Shown in pieces: positions 35,501 through 48,300 of a DNA stretch of 64,000 bases. The stretch is from Centroberyx gerrardi (lineage: Eukaryota; Chordata; Actinopteri; Beryciformes; Berycidae). How positions within the stretch are numbered: position 1 is the stretch's first letter; each line of letters begins with the position of its first letter. The DNA lies in contig NC_135998.1 in NCBI RefSeq assembly GCF_048128805.1, forward strand, positions 26,065,396 through 26,129,395, in the 5' to 3' direction. The notes below the pieces were generated by a model. The model did not search any database and was not told the origin of the DNA. It saw nothing but the letters and a program-made list of their open reading frames with translations. Both the position numbers and the translations under genes were made by a program.

Positions 35501-38500
35501 TAAAAGGGAAGGTGTGACAGTTGCTAACTTCCAAGACTAGGCTATGAATGAATGCATAAATGCACTTAAAACCAAAAAAATGTGGGGGAAAAAAGTGGGT
35601 TTTTCCCTTAAATGAAACCGACGTGCTGTTGAGAGAAAGATAAAGGTGCTTTTGAGAAAAAAGGTGTCTTTCTAAGAGTAGTCGTACGGTTTTGTTGCTA
35701 CTACATAAGAGATGCAGCATGCACCAAAAGCGGCTTGACCTGGGTGACCATTTTGCAACTGGTGGCATTCACGGATAAAGAGCGTAATTGGGAGCTGCAC
35801 CAGAACACAGACAGTACATGTCTTTGTCTGTCTGCCTACCACTATGCAAACAGCAGTGTGTGTGTCTGTGTGTGTCTTCTGTTTCCCTGAATGTGTCTGC
35901 CGGTTGTAAGTGGAGAACTGCTGATTTGATAACATCTGCGGTCAGATTCCTCTGTCATAGCACTTGTCATTGACACTTGCATGCCACAATACATTTCATT
36001 GTGAAAGGGATTATGTGCTAACAATTGACACACACAGACACACAATTACAGACGCACACACAGGGTCAGGTTTTGATCCCTGCCTCGCCATCACACTGAT
36101 GACACCCTAAATATACCCTAATATAAAATGATGTGCTAGAATTTGGTCGGGGCACTCAGTTGGCCCTTTTCAAAATCATGGCTGATGGAAACTTTGATAC
36201 TGTTTGTGTTGAACATTGGCAGAGCCAACGATGGTGCAGTTTTTTCCTCCTTGTCAGTGGCAAAATCCAGCCACGCCACAATGCTATAGCGATATTTTGT
36301 CTTTACTAAAGCCATGAACGAATATAGACCATTTCTGATTTCAGCAAGTTCATTTTCAGTTGGCTGAACTCACCTTGTTCTTTCTCTCCTGTTTAGTCTT
36401 GACATGGGAGCCTAAACCCAGTGGCCTCTGGGTTCCTCATGAATTCTTTGAATACAATTCAGGTAGATCGCACGTACAAGCAAGCACTTGGCTTATAAAC
36501 AAATTCAAATTGTATTAGTCTGCCAAATTAACCGATTGTCGATTAAGCAATTAATTAGATGCTAAACAGAAACTCATTCAGACACTTTCTTTTGGAACAA
36601 GATTGAATCAAACAAAATTTTCAGTCAGATACTGCCACAGGTAAATAACTATCTATCTTAGCAATGATTTACGTTTTGAAAGAGATTTATAGAGCACCAT
36701 AATCACACTTAATGCAGATATTTTGCCTTTGCCTTTTTGGAGAAACAGGTTATTTCTTGAAAGAAAAATTTGTGTCGGTGTCAGTCTATAATTTCATTTT
36801 GTGCTCAAGTATCTTCAGATCAATTTCTGATTCGGTGCATGGCCATGTTGAACTTCTTGAAATTCTATACCAGTGACTAATAGCAAAACAAAATATGGTA
36901 TTAAGGATTTGAGTTGAGCTGCCTATGTAGCCTGCTTCATCACTATATTGTAGAAAATTCTTTAATCCATTATTTGACAATATATTTTAATAGGTGGCAA
37001 GTTCATGAGTTGTGGAGCAGCCTCTGGTTCATTGTTTTCTGTTGACCCCCTCAGATTAGGCATTGACCCCTAGAGTAGTAGCAGGGGGGCCCACTTGACC
37101 CCTCCAAAAGCGTCCTGGCATGAACCCTGCTGGCTATACATGAGCGCACACACCTGCACACTAACTGATAGATAACAGGGAAGAGTCGCTGGAAACAAAT
37201 TATGTCAGAGGACAGGAGGAAGTGAAATTTCTTCATGATGAAGAACACACACACACACACACACACACACATACCAAAATTCCCCAGAAATGAAAAATGT
37301 AGTTGGTGCACATACACAGCAGTTTCTGATCTCTCTGTGGCATTGAAAGTAACCTAAGACTTGATTTTCTTGCAAGACAAAGCTGTTTACTTGCTACAGC
37401 ACTACCCAGATACACTACACAATTAGCAGTTTACAGATTGTGCTTTAAGCACAAATACGTATAAATAGTCTCACCATCCACACTGTTCAGCTGTCAGGCT
37501 GCGTGAGCCGGTGTGAATCCTGGGTGCGCACCCTCACATTACCACCATCTCTCTGATTAACTGAGTCTATCTTTTAAATAACATCTGCCGAGTCTCCGCT
37601 CCGCTGAGTTAATTAACACATGGAGACACGAGGAGAGGCTCCCAGAGCGAGGAACAATCACGCTGTCCCGGAGAAGACCCTGGACACCGGGAGGAATCCG
37701 CTCCCAGCCAAGCAATCAAATCTCCTTTCCCTGGAAGCTTGGCAGATAGGCATCTTAGGACCAAATCTCCATAGAATGAGCCCAGTTTCAAGATGAACAG
37801 CCTGCTTTAGCGCGGGGCTGGCGTTGCTCATGTTGAGGAGAATGGATTCAGGGCTTCTGTGGTTGTCTTTGATAGTGGAAGAAGGCCAGTTGAGAAGCTC
37901 AGAGTCCAGGAGAAGCTCACTCTGGTCAAGACAGGGCTGCTGCCTTTTCTCTGGTTCAGTCAGCCCAGTCCAACCAAGAGTTTACATGGCTAGTCAGTCA
38001 CACACAGATGCTTCAGTGGCTTATTGACTGCCTACATGTAGCATGACGGTCGCTGCCGGCCCTCTGAGGATCAAGAGTGTGGTGCGTGTGTTATTTTAGT
38101 CCAGTAGTCCAGAGTGACAGGTGGGAAAGAGGATCTCAATTCTACACAGTTGAATGCAGCAGAAAATGCAAGTGATTAGGCCAATGCTTTGCATTTTGCA
38201 TTTTGGATACCTACTTTGCATTTGGATACCTATTTCAAAGGAGATAATATGTTTTTACAGAAGTACAACTTAGCTTTGATGGTCTATAGAAGGATTGCAA
38301 GTCTAAGTTCACGACTAGAGAGTCTCACTCTATTATAATCATGAATATTTCTAAAATCAAGAGAGTTGATGTGCTGTAGCCAAGAAGGTTAGCGGCCCTG
38401 TAGTTTTCAAGCTTGGCCACCCTAAATTTGAAGCTAGTCACTAAGCAATAGCATCTACATGAATTATTATCAATAAACTTGCTCACTGCCTGCATAACAT

Positions 38501-40961
38501 GAAAACCTTCTAGATCTATTTTTAGTATTCTGTGAATCCACCAGATTTCCAAATCACCACAAGAAGGTGAGTCTGCCATTGCTTGTAATGTTGTTGTACT
38601 GTACTTGGCTATAATTGCAGTAAAGGTTTTATACAATAGTTACCAATAATTGTGTACTTAGTGAAATTAAAAGTAGTGTACACACAAAAGAATAAAAAAG
38701 AAGAGAAAGTAAGTGAGATTGCTAACTAGCCCCTTGATTACGTCAAGCCAGATGCATTTTTTATTTATTTTTTAAGTAAAGTTAACTTTATTGGAATTAT
38801 AATTCTGTTTGGAAATTGTCCCTTACCCATCAGCTTGCTTGTCTGAAATTCCCCATTGTATAATACATTGTAATATAGCCTACATCACCACTTAGATGAA
38901 ATATGAATTCTTGATTGTATGTGCTGAGCTGAACTTTGTACAATAATGGACAATATTTGTGCTGGAAAGAGTCCAGCAGCCATATTGTTGCTTTAGGAAA
39001 TGTGTTTGGCAAAGTGATTAGAACAGACTTGTCTAGTGTGTGTCACCTCTGAGCTTGTGAGGGTCGTAGTCAGGGCACAGGGCTGTTTGCAGCCTCTCAC
39101 TCCATAAAAACCTTAAAACAGGTTCTCTGATCTAATGTGTGTAGTAAAAAATACAAATTAGGAATTTCACATTGAATTTAGAATATTTAAGGAGCCTTAA
39201 CATTTAGATCTGTCTGTCCATCCATCTGTTTGTCTGAACGTTGAAATTCTGAACCACTGAATACAAACATAAATAAATGCTTGTTTTTTGTATAAATGTT
39301 AATATTGAATGTGTGCTTACATGTCTAGAATGTGTTTTTCCTCACTGCTGTTAGAGAAAAACACTTTCAAAACCAGAGTTTGGTTTGTTTTTCATTTTCA
39401 TTTTAAAACTGCCATATTTACTCATCATTTTCCTACTTGCCATTTTTAAATATGATTCCATTAATATTGAAGTTAGATTACTTTATAAGTCACCTTAGAA
39501 GCACTTAGGCAATAGTTATTATTTATATGCAATTATAAAATCCTGGCTATGCCACTGATTTCAAATGGTTTGGGATGGCTGTCCTGGTGAAGTGTGATCC
39601 ATGAAAACCATGGTGAGGAGGAAGTTGGCACACACTGTCTCCTAACTTGGCCCATTATGGCAACAATATCTTCTTACTCGACCAGTTTTTTAATTGGCGT
39701 AGATTTAGCGTAGATTTGATTTTTAGTACATAGTCTTTGAGTATAGTCTTGTATTTGAAGCAGTTGCATAAATGTAATTGTCCATATACAGGGTCAAACT
39801 CCATAATTCTCCATCTCTCCTTGTTTTGGGCTGGAGAGGACGACTTGTTTCAGCATCAGGCCTAGCGTTTGATATTCTGAGGGAAGGACAAATTGGGACA
39901 TTTCCAAACGGAGACTGTACATCTCCAGGCAAAAATCTGCTCTTAGTTTTTTGTGGGTTTCCAAGGGCGTTCTGATCGGTTGTAACCGGAGCGACGCAGC
40001 TTGTTTTGCTATGCGTGCTTTTAATCCAAGACCCTGGGAGCTTTTCATCCATAGCAGTGTTTGGAAGCCGTCCAGAGCCTGCTGATCTCTGTATGTTGGC
40101 ACAGGTGCTTCCAGGTCACCTTTGGCATCATTGCGTCACTTCGGTGTCTCTGCTTTAGACACTGTGCCCCCTGCTGGTCAGGTCTACTCAACGCACACTC
40201 ACACATGCAAGGTCTCAGCTGTGATTTGCTATTCAGTGTTGGGAAATAGGCCTGGATGTTTATCAGATACACATTATTAACCTTAATATTGCTGTTGTAC
40301 CTGTAGTCTTTAACAATGTATTCTAATAACGGGAGAGCATTATGTACATAGAGTATTGTGTGTTTAATACAAAAATAGCATTTCAATAGTTATTGGTCCG
40401 TGTCATTAGGTGTCACTGCATCACTGACATCCGTCATGGGACCCCAGACGGATCACGTCAGCACCAGCCCCTCCTGCTACACCCGTGACAGGTGCAATGG
40501 GTGTGAAAGTGATGTTCAAAATTAAATGAGTGACAGGCCGCAGCAGCAGCCAAATATGCATCGGGAGCGGCTCCAAATCTGCACCGACCAAACAAGCGTG
40601 GAAGAGCACCAACTCTCACTGCAGCATCGATTGGAACCCACATGATCGTGTTGGCGCCGATCAATTGACTTTGGCTTTGATTAGAGGCCACCTCCGCACC
40701 GTCCTGGCCTCTTCCCCCTCCAACACACACGGGCTCGGGGCTATCTGTCATCCTCTCTGGTTCGGTACAATAGCCGCGCCGGGGGAGATGATGACTGTCC
40801 ATGTTTGTGGGCTCTGCTGCAGCATTGTTCAACTCTTGTTATTTTAAAAGTAGAGGCAAATTAGCATATCTGCCCTCGCGTTTGCTGCTTTTAAAAAATG
40901 CATAATTCCTGCCTGATTTCATCATTACCGCCCACACACAAGGGAGTAAGTTTCAAGAAAG

Positions 40962-41060
<99 letters not shown>

Positions 41061-41709
41061 CCCAGGTTACATTCTTCTGTTCACCTTTCACCATTCTTCT
41101 TTTCACCTTTTATATATTTTTTCACCTTTTTATGGGCATTCTTATCCCTCTTTGTCCCGTGGACTTACACACCCAGAGAAATAATTCAGTATTACTGTCT
41201 GACTGTGCTAGGTGTGAATAGTATTGAAATAGCCTAAATATCACCATTATGATTGCTTGTTTGATCTTATTTTGTCAGGTTTCTCTTAAGTCTATATTTA
41301 AAGTGGCTTGGCATGAAAACATAAATCATTTTTAGTGACTCTACCTTCATCACCCACAGTCTGCAAAGGTTCATTAACTCCAAATAACGGAGCGATCATG
41401 GAATTATGGTTTATTCTTGTCGTGTTTTGGTACCTTGCAAGTCAATTTGATGAGGCTAATTTGAACATTTGTCCATTCATTTACTGCTTATTTTTTATTT
41501 CCAGTAGATATGCTTGTAATATTTTCTCATATTACTCACTTTTTGACTGATACTGTGTATACGAGCAGAATTAATATATTTGACTATCTTTAAAACACAA
41601 CTTGTGAAGAGGGAGATTGTGTGTGTGTGTGTGTGTGTGCATGCATGCGTGCGTAACGCTTATGTGTATGTGTACCTTTTGTGTTTGCACATAACACACT
41701 TGCTCTCCT

Positions 41710-41757
<48 letters not shown>

Positions 41758-42281
41758 ACAGTGTGAATGCCTGGCGGGTGTTTTTCCTCTTCCAGTCAGT
41801 GGTAGTGCAGTACACAGCAGGAGAGAGTGAATTATGGATGTGCTGAGATCTGGGAGGCTGCGTCTCTCACCTACCTCCGCTTCATCACGTTCTTCTTGGC
41901 TGGTTAGGGTTAGATGTTTAATGTGCAGCTTTATTCACACATTTGTCTTTTGTTTTGCCTTTTGACAACATTCTCCTTCTGTCTAGTTGAACAAGATCTT
42001 GTGCTGAATAGTCTATGTGGCGGCAGTGGTGACTAAAACTAAAGTGATTGGCCATGTGACCATAGTGGCTTTTACACGCACACGCACACATACACACACA
42101 CACACACACTGGAGTTGTCTATTGCTGATGTGGCTTGTTTAATCTATTTTGGTAGAAGCCTGTTTTCCCCCTCACAGGCCCGGGTTCAGTTACACGCAGC
42201 ATATTTTAAGGCCGACCTAACCTCAGAGTTGAGGCCTATAACCAGATACTGATTGCCCCATCTCTTTCTTTCCCTCTCTCC

Positions 42282-42325
<44 letters not shown>

Positions 42326-45300
42326 GCAGAGAGCAGCCTATCTTCAGCACACGGGCCCATGTCTTCCAGATTGACCCCACCACCAAGAAGAACTGGGTCC
42401 CCACCAGTAAACACGCTGTCACCGTCTCCTACTTCTTTGACAGCACCCGGAATGTATACCGAATCATCAGTCTGGATGGATCTAAGGTGTGCGCATGTAT
42501 AGCACTCAGTACAGCGTGTGTGTTTATTCTACCCTTCTCATTCACAACCCAGAACCACGACTTTATCGCCGGGAACTTGTGAGTGTCCGAACTCACTTAC
42601 ACACAACTTTTCTCATCGGTCTGCCTCGGCCTTTCCGCGGACGACGGCCGAGGCGAAGCGGTGAAGGGGCGGCCGGGTCTGTCATATCTATGTGGCAGTG
42701 ATTATTTTAGGCTCGAGAGGGGCGCAGGGGTGGAGTTAGCGCGGTTATGTAAGGCCCTCCGCTGCCTGGGTGACTACTGCTGTTGTGGAAGTAGCAAGTA
42801 GCACTGTATTCTGCCGGAAATAGCAGAGAACGGGTGGGCTGGCGCTCGAGGATATTATCCAGACAACATCAAATCATCTCAGCAGAGAAAAGAGAAAACA
42901 CGCGCTCGCATGCGTACACATAACAGAGACAGATGCCACACAATGCCAAGTCATTGGCTATGTTTCCTTCCAACTGTCAGGCGGATTTTAAGCAAACTTT
43001 TGAAATGTCACAAGCATAATAATGTGAATTAGGTGTGTTTTCACCAGCTGGGTGGAAGTAGATACATCACAGAACACCTTCATCAGAAAAAGGGTTAGTC
43101 ATTTATTTGGCAAACGTGTTTTCATCGCTATTTATGGCGTGATTTATGATCTTTATCGACAAAAGCATTTTCATGTCAAGCGATCATAAAAACTTTTTTG
43201 CATTGTTAAGGGAATTTTATTGAAATTTTCCATTCAGCCTCTCTAATACAATACATCATAATTTGCAAAATGAAAAGAAGCCCAGCCACCAGCTTGTAAA
43301 ACTACAGTAAAGGCATATTAACATAAGTTTGACAGACACCAGTCTTACTGTCCCCCTCCTGCGCCCAGACAGCTGCCCCCTCCCTCACTGATCAATAACG
43401 CTGCAGTCAATTGAGCTCACTTGGGCCCTCTCTTCATTGACTGCTTCCTGTTTACTAATCAGCGGGGATGCAACCCCACCTCTATACAAGAGACACACAC
43501 ACACACACACACACACACATCCCCTGGTCCCAGGCCAGATAGATAACAGGCAGACAGCCTCTGTTGCCCAAGGCAGCAATCCCAATTCACGGCCTTAGCT
43601 ATTTTCTCGCTATTTTTAAAGAATCAATGGGACTTTTACAAACAATATATGCATTATCACTACATATAGGTCTTTTTTTTTCTTATTTTATGTCATCCTA
43701 GGATTCAAGGTTTTGATGTATGACCCATTTATGTTTGTGTTGTGCCTTCCACAGGCCATCATCAACAGCACCATCACCCCCAACATGTCGTTCACCAAGA
43801 CATCTCAGAAGTTTGGCCAGTGGGCCGACAGCCGGGCCAACACTGTCTACGGCCTGGGCTTCTCCTCCGAGGGCCACCTGGTCAAGGTGAGGACACAGTG
43901 GTTACATCCGAGAAGCTGCTTCTCACTGCTCTGTCTGTATCTTCTCCTCAAAACACTCTGGAGGAGAAAGTCAAGGAGAAGGGATTGTTATTACCATTTT
44001 TTGTATTTTTGAGAGAGAACTGTATAAGTACATTAGGTTAGATGAGTTTCCACCCAGGTTGTTGTCTTACTTTCTGCTGTTGTTGTCTCAGTTTGCAGAT
44101 AAGTTTTCTGAGTTCAAGGAGGCAGCGCGGTTAGCCAAGGAGAAGTCTCAGGAGAAGATGGAGCTCACCAGCACTCCCTCTCAGGTAACTCTGCTCAGCG
44201 CCAGCCCCATCCATGCTTACTGAGAACTTACATTCAGGAAGTCAACCTGCAATACATACATGTTTCACCACAGTCACCAGCTAATCTTTTCAACAGGTTA
44301 ACATAGGCCTTTGGCTTTTACTTAACAGCTGTCATTGCTGCGCATAAATTACACTAACTTGAGTGATATTTGACCCATTGGATTGATTTTTGCACCCAGT
44401 ATCTAATTAGTAATATTACTAGTAATATTTCCGCGGCCCGCCCATGTAAATTAACACTCCGCCAAGTAAATGTATGTTTTGGATTCATGTCGGGTGCCAT
44501 GATTCATTTTCCTTCGAGACGCGGTGTGTCTGCCGACACAACCTGCATGGAGTGGCAGTTTGAAACCTTGATAATCAAATGGAGGTTTAATAGTGTGCTA
44601 AAAATATGAGTTACTGGGTTCGCTAAATTAAATGTCAATAACAAGTCGCCAATAACCCAAAGTAAACTGACAACCTGTGGGAAACACTGAGTATCAGAAG
44701 TAGCATGGGAAATGTAATCATGTGGTAGTTTCAGCAGATATCACAGCTCCTATTGGTAGTCACAAGTCTAGGTGGAGTTTTAACCTATTTGACTTGTCAC
44801 TCGTCCTGTACGGTGTCCTGCTGTGGCCACCCGGCTAACAACCTTGTGTGGCTTGTTCTGCCCCCTTTGCTCTCCCTAACCATTCCTCCTCAGGGTGCTG
44901 CTGTAAAAAGGAATGTGTTGTCAGTCAACAAACCTGGTAAAAAGAAGGTAAAAGGAAACTGTAAAGAATCATTGCCACTAACCCGATCTAATGGCCCTTC
45001 TCCCGACCTTACCCCCGATCAGTGGTAGCAGTCCCTCTGTAGCACCCGATCTCTACATTTCAGACTCCACTCCCCCCCAGGGGGTCTCCCCAGAACACTG
45101 CTGCTGTGATAGATACATTTAATTATTTTTCTTTCTGAACAGTGTGAGGATAAGGATGGATTTGATCGATTGATTGCATGTCAAAAACAAACTTTGGCCC
45201 ATCTCACATTGTTATTATAGGATATAATAAGCCAGTCGTTTTTCTTTTGGGGAGAACCCTGTCACCAGTCTTTATCTAACAACCTCCTCCATCATCGTAA

Positions 45301-48300
45301 TGTCAGATTAACAACCGGAGTAACCCCATCTCAGTGAATTTCCCACACAAACCTCCCACAGACAACCCTAAAGTTTTCCCCTCATGCTCTCAAAAAGGTT
45401 GCTTTCAGCTCAGTAGGAGTGGAAATCGGCTATCGTTAGGGATACTCTGATTGGTTGCAAATGACAACAGCCAACCTTAAAAAAAACAAAAAAAACCCAT
45501 AAAAAACAAATTCAAAGTGTCTCCAGGAAAAGGGTATTTATCATGCAGTTTTATAAAGTGCCACAAAAATATTTAAAAATTGCAATCTGAAATGTGTGTG
45601 CAGCGGAAAAGAAGTGCACAAAAAATCCTACTAACCTCCACAGGCATTTTACGATGCATCATGACGAGGAATAGGCTGATTTTTTGAGAATGTCAAGTGT
45701 CAAGGCAGTGGACCAAACCGACTCTCACCAACTCCCAGCCATCAAGTAGGGAAACTCATAAAAGATGCAAACTCCACAGCAGAGACAGCAAGCTGCCAAC
45801 ACATTACATAAGGTAATGGAATTCATTGGTCTTGATACCGAGCCACTTTCTATTGTGGAAGGTGAGGAATGCAGACAAGTTGTGACCCACTGACGCTACA
45901 GTCTGCCAGGGCATCAGTATTTCACTGTAGCTCCAGTCCACCTCAGGTACAGAACACTGGTGCACTAACAGCCGTCTGGAAGAAAACATCACTTCAGCCC
46001 GTTTCACAAGTGACAGTTGGAGTTACAGCATGTGTCCCGTGGCCGCGTCGAGTCTAACGGGGTGCGAGCGGACCGATGGAGACTAGGGACATGGCGAAAT
46101 GATTTGTGAAGCAGGAGGTCTCAGTCTTGTTCAGAGTGATAATGAAAAGGAAAAGGGAAAAGTATCGTGGTTTGACAAATGCTTGATGACAGCTCATAGT
46201 GATGCATTCAAAGATAAAGAGTCAGAAAAGCACTTAGTAAAACTAACATGTAAATGAAAATGAAAATTGGATTATTTCATTTATATTAATTTTGTCGTAC
46301 ATTATCCCCTCATAGGAATTGAAATTGCAATTCTATTTCATGATTTCAATTGAATAATGTCACTTCTCAACTTCCATACATGCCCACTTCATATTTTTCT
46401 TCTAAATATAGCTTATTTGAAACATTTCATTGGATTTTTGTTAGTTGTTTGCAGTGCTAAACAGTTGTCAATTAATCATACTTACCAGTGTGCATCTTCA
46501 TTTTTAGATTCTCCAAATTTTTTGTTTAAAATAGTTACTTTTATTTCTGCACAATAAATACGAGGCTATTTAGGCAGATATGTGCAGAGACATTTTTACC
46601 CAGCACAGAGTGCATGGTAAATAAAGCATAGATCTAACTTCAGTGCAGTTCGATTTATTATATTTCAATACAGAATGTAATTGTAACAATTTTATTTAGC
46701 AAAACTGCTTGTAGTCCCTCATCTTGCAAGCTCGCCTAAAAGTTAGGACTAAATGAGAGTTTCTGCTGCTACATTTCACACAGCTACCCTCTAAAACTTG
46801 CCAGAGAGGTGAAAAATCCACATTGCTGCCTAGATCAGAGTCAGAATCTACAGATAGCACTTGCATCTAATCACTGTTGGCCTAAAATTCAGAGCATCCC
46901 TAACTGCAGTTCAGCTGAAAATCCTGTATTGTTTTTTGAGAGCATCGGATCGATCACACAATATTACACTAGATTTGTTGTGCCTGAGAACTCAAAGTTA
47001 ATGCGACGTGCATTTTCTCTTACTGTCATGTTTTTTGTGCCACGAATGTGTGAAACCCAGGAGTCGGCCCCAGGTGATCTGCAGTCACCTTTGACCCCAG
47101 AGAGCATCAACGGCACAGATGATGAGAGAGTCACGCCGGACACACCGCAGCACACTGAAGCCAGAGCAGAGCCCTCGCAGAACGCACTGCCCTTCTCACA
47201 CAGGTAAACCAGACAAAGCCGAGAGCCACACACATTGGTCATCTCAGTACTAATGGTGGTCAGTAGTTGGAGATGGAAAATGACCAAAGTAGGTAGAAAC
47301 AAAGAGGCAAAGAGAACTGTGTCTGTAAACTGTAATCACCAAATATTTTACTTGCCTTTTATTACAGTTTTGTTTTGAAAAGCTGTTCTTAGCACCTTTC
47401 ATTCAGTTTTCCCCTTTGTTAAATACGTCTTATAGGGTTGATACACCCTGAAGATGGAAGTGTCACATCCAGCACTGTAAATGAGAGACTGACTTGTCCA
47501 CAAGGGACTCTCTTTAGAGTGCTGATTTAAAATGAAATTGGCACAGTGCAGCACGGAGCAGTGGAGTCCACGCCGGTTGTGTCGATCCGTTCATTCATTA
47601 TTAATCTGGTCCCCAAGCCCCCGGACAGCATTAAAACATTGCATTAAAACACTGTGTGCGTCCTATTAATTATGAACTACTAAATGAGTGGAGATGCATT
47701 TGTGCATCAAATCCTCTGACCACACTCTCCAAGGTGTGAACTTTGCCTTAGGGGTTATTAATGCATTAATGATTATTTATTGTCGTGTTAAGCACATTTT
47801 TGTTGATGAATTTCAGCCAGGCAATATAAATCTTAATTGGCCAATATTTTACTCATCAATTTATAACAGGGTGTTATCACATGGCAGTTTGCATTAATGC
47901 TTTTTTACAAATACAAATAGGTCAGAGACATGAATTAAATATTTTGCTCAGTGATTCTCTTAGTTGCAACAACACTATGCTACCATAACACTTTGGTGTT
48001 AGCAGGTGTTTTTAAAGAGGATGTTGCTTACTCACTCCTATTGTGCATACCCTGCACCTCCTCCACCCGAGCACCTGTAAAGTGCCAGAACACTTGTTTC
48101 AAAACAAACATGAAGCACTGCCACATTCACCCTGAGAGACTGGGACTCACTTCTGCAGGGGCTTCACACTGTGTAGTATAATTCACAGGCCTACAGCAAA
48201 TGTAGAAGTTACATGGCATCTTGTAAAATGTGAAAAGAACAATGTTTATCTATAATACCAACAGAATTAGATCCCTAAGATGTTTATTTTTATTTATTAA

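Larger units (their letters stand above)
32525..42329 (+). other. homer1 intron 1
   Basis: A 9.8-kb intron after the 5-nt coding part of exon 1. It contains a poly-G run (33305-33320), (CA)n at 37243-37272, (CT)47 at 40964-41057, (GT)n at 41717-41753 and (TC)n at 42283-42322. GC-balanced, non-repetitive blocks near 37480-37760 and 40440-40880 look unlike the AT-rich surroundings and may be conserved regulatory DNA. I see no other coding exon. Confidence 0.6.

Noticed and set aside
40891-41221. RE-repeat and SL-repeat open frames
   Set aside because: They are translations of the (CT)47 microsatellite only.
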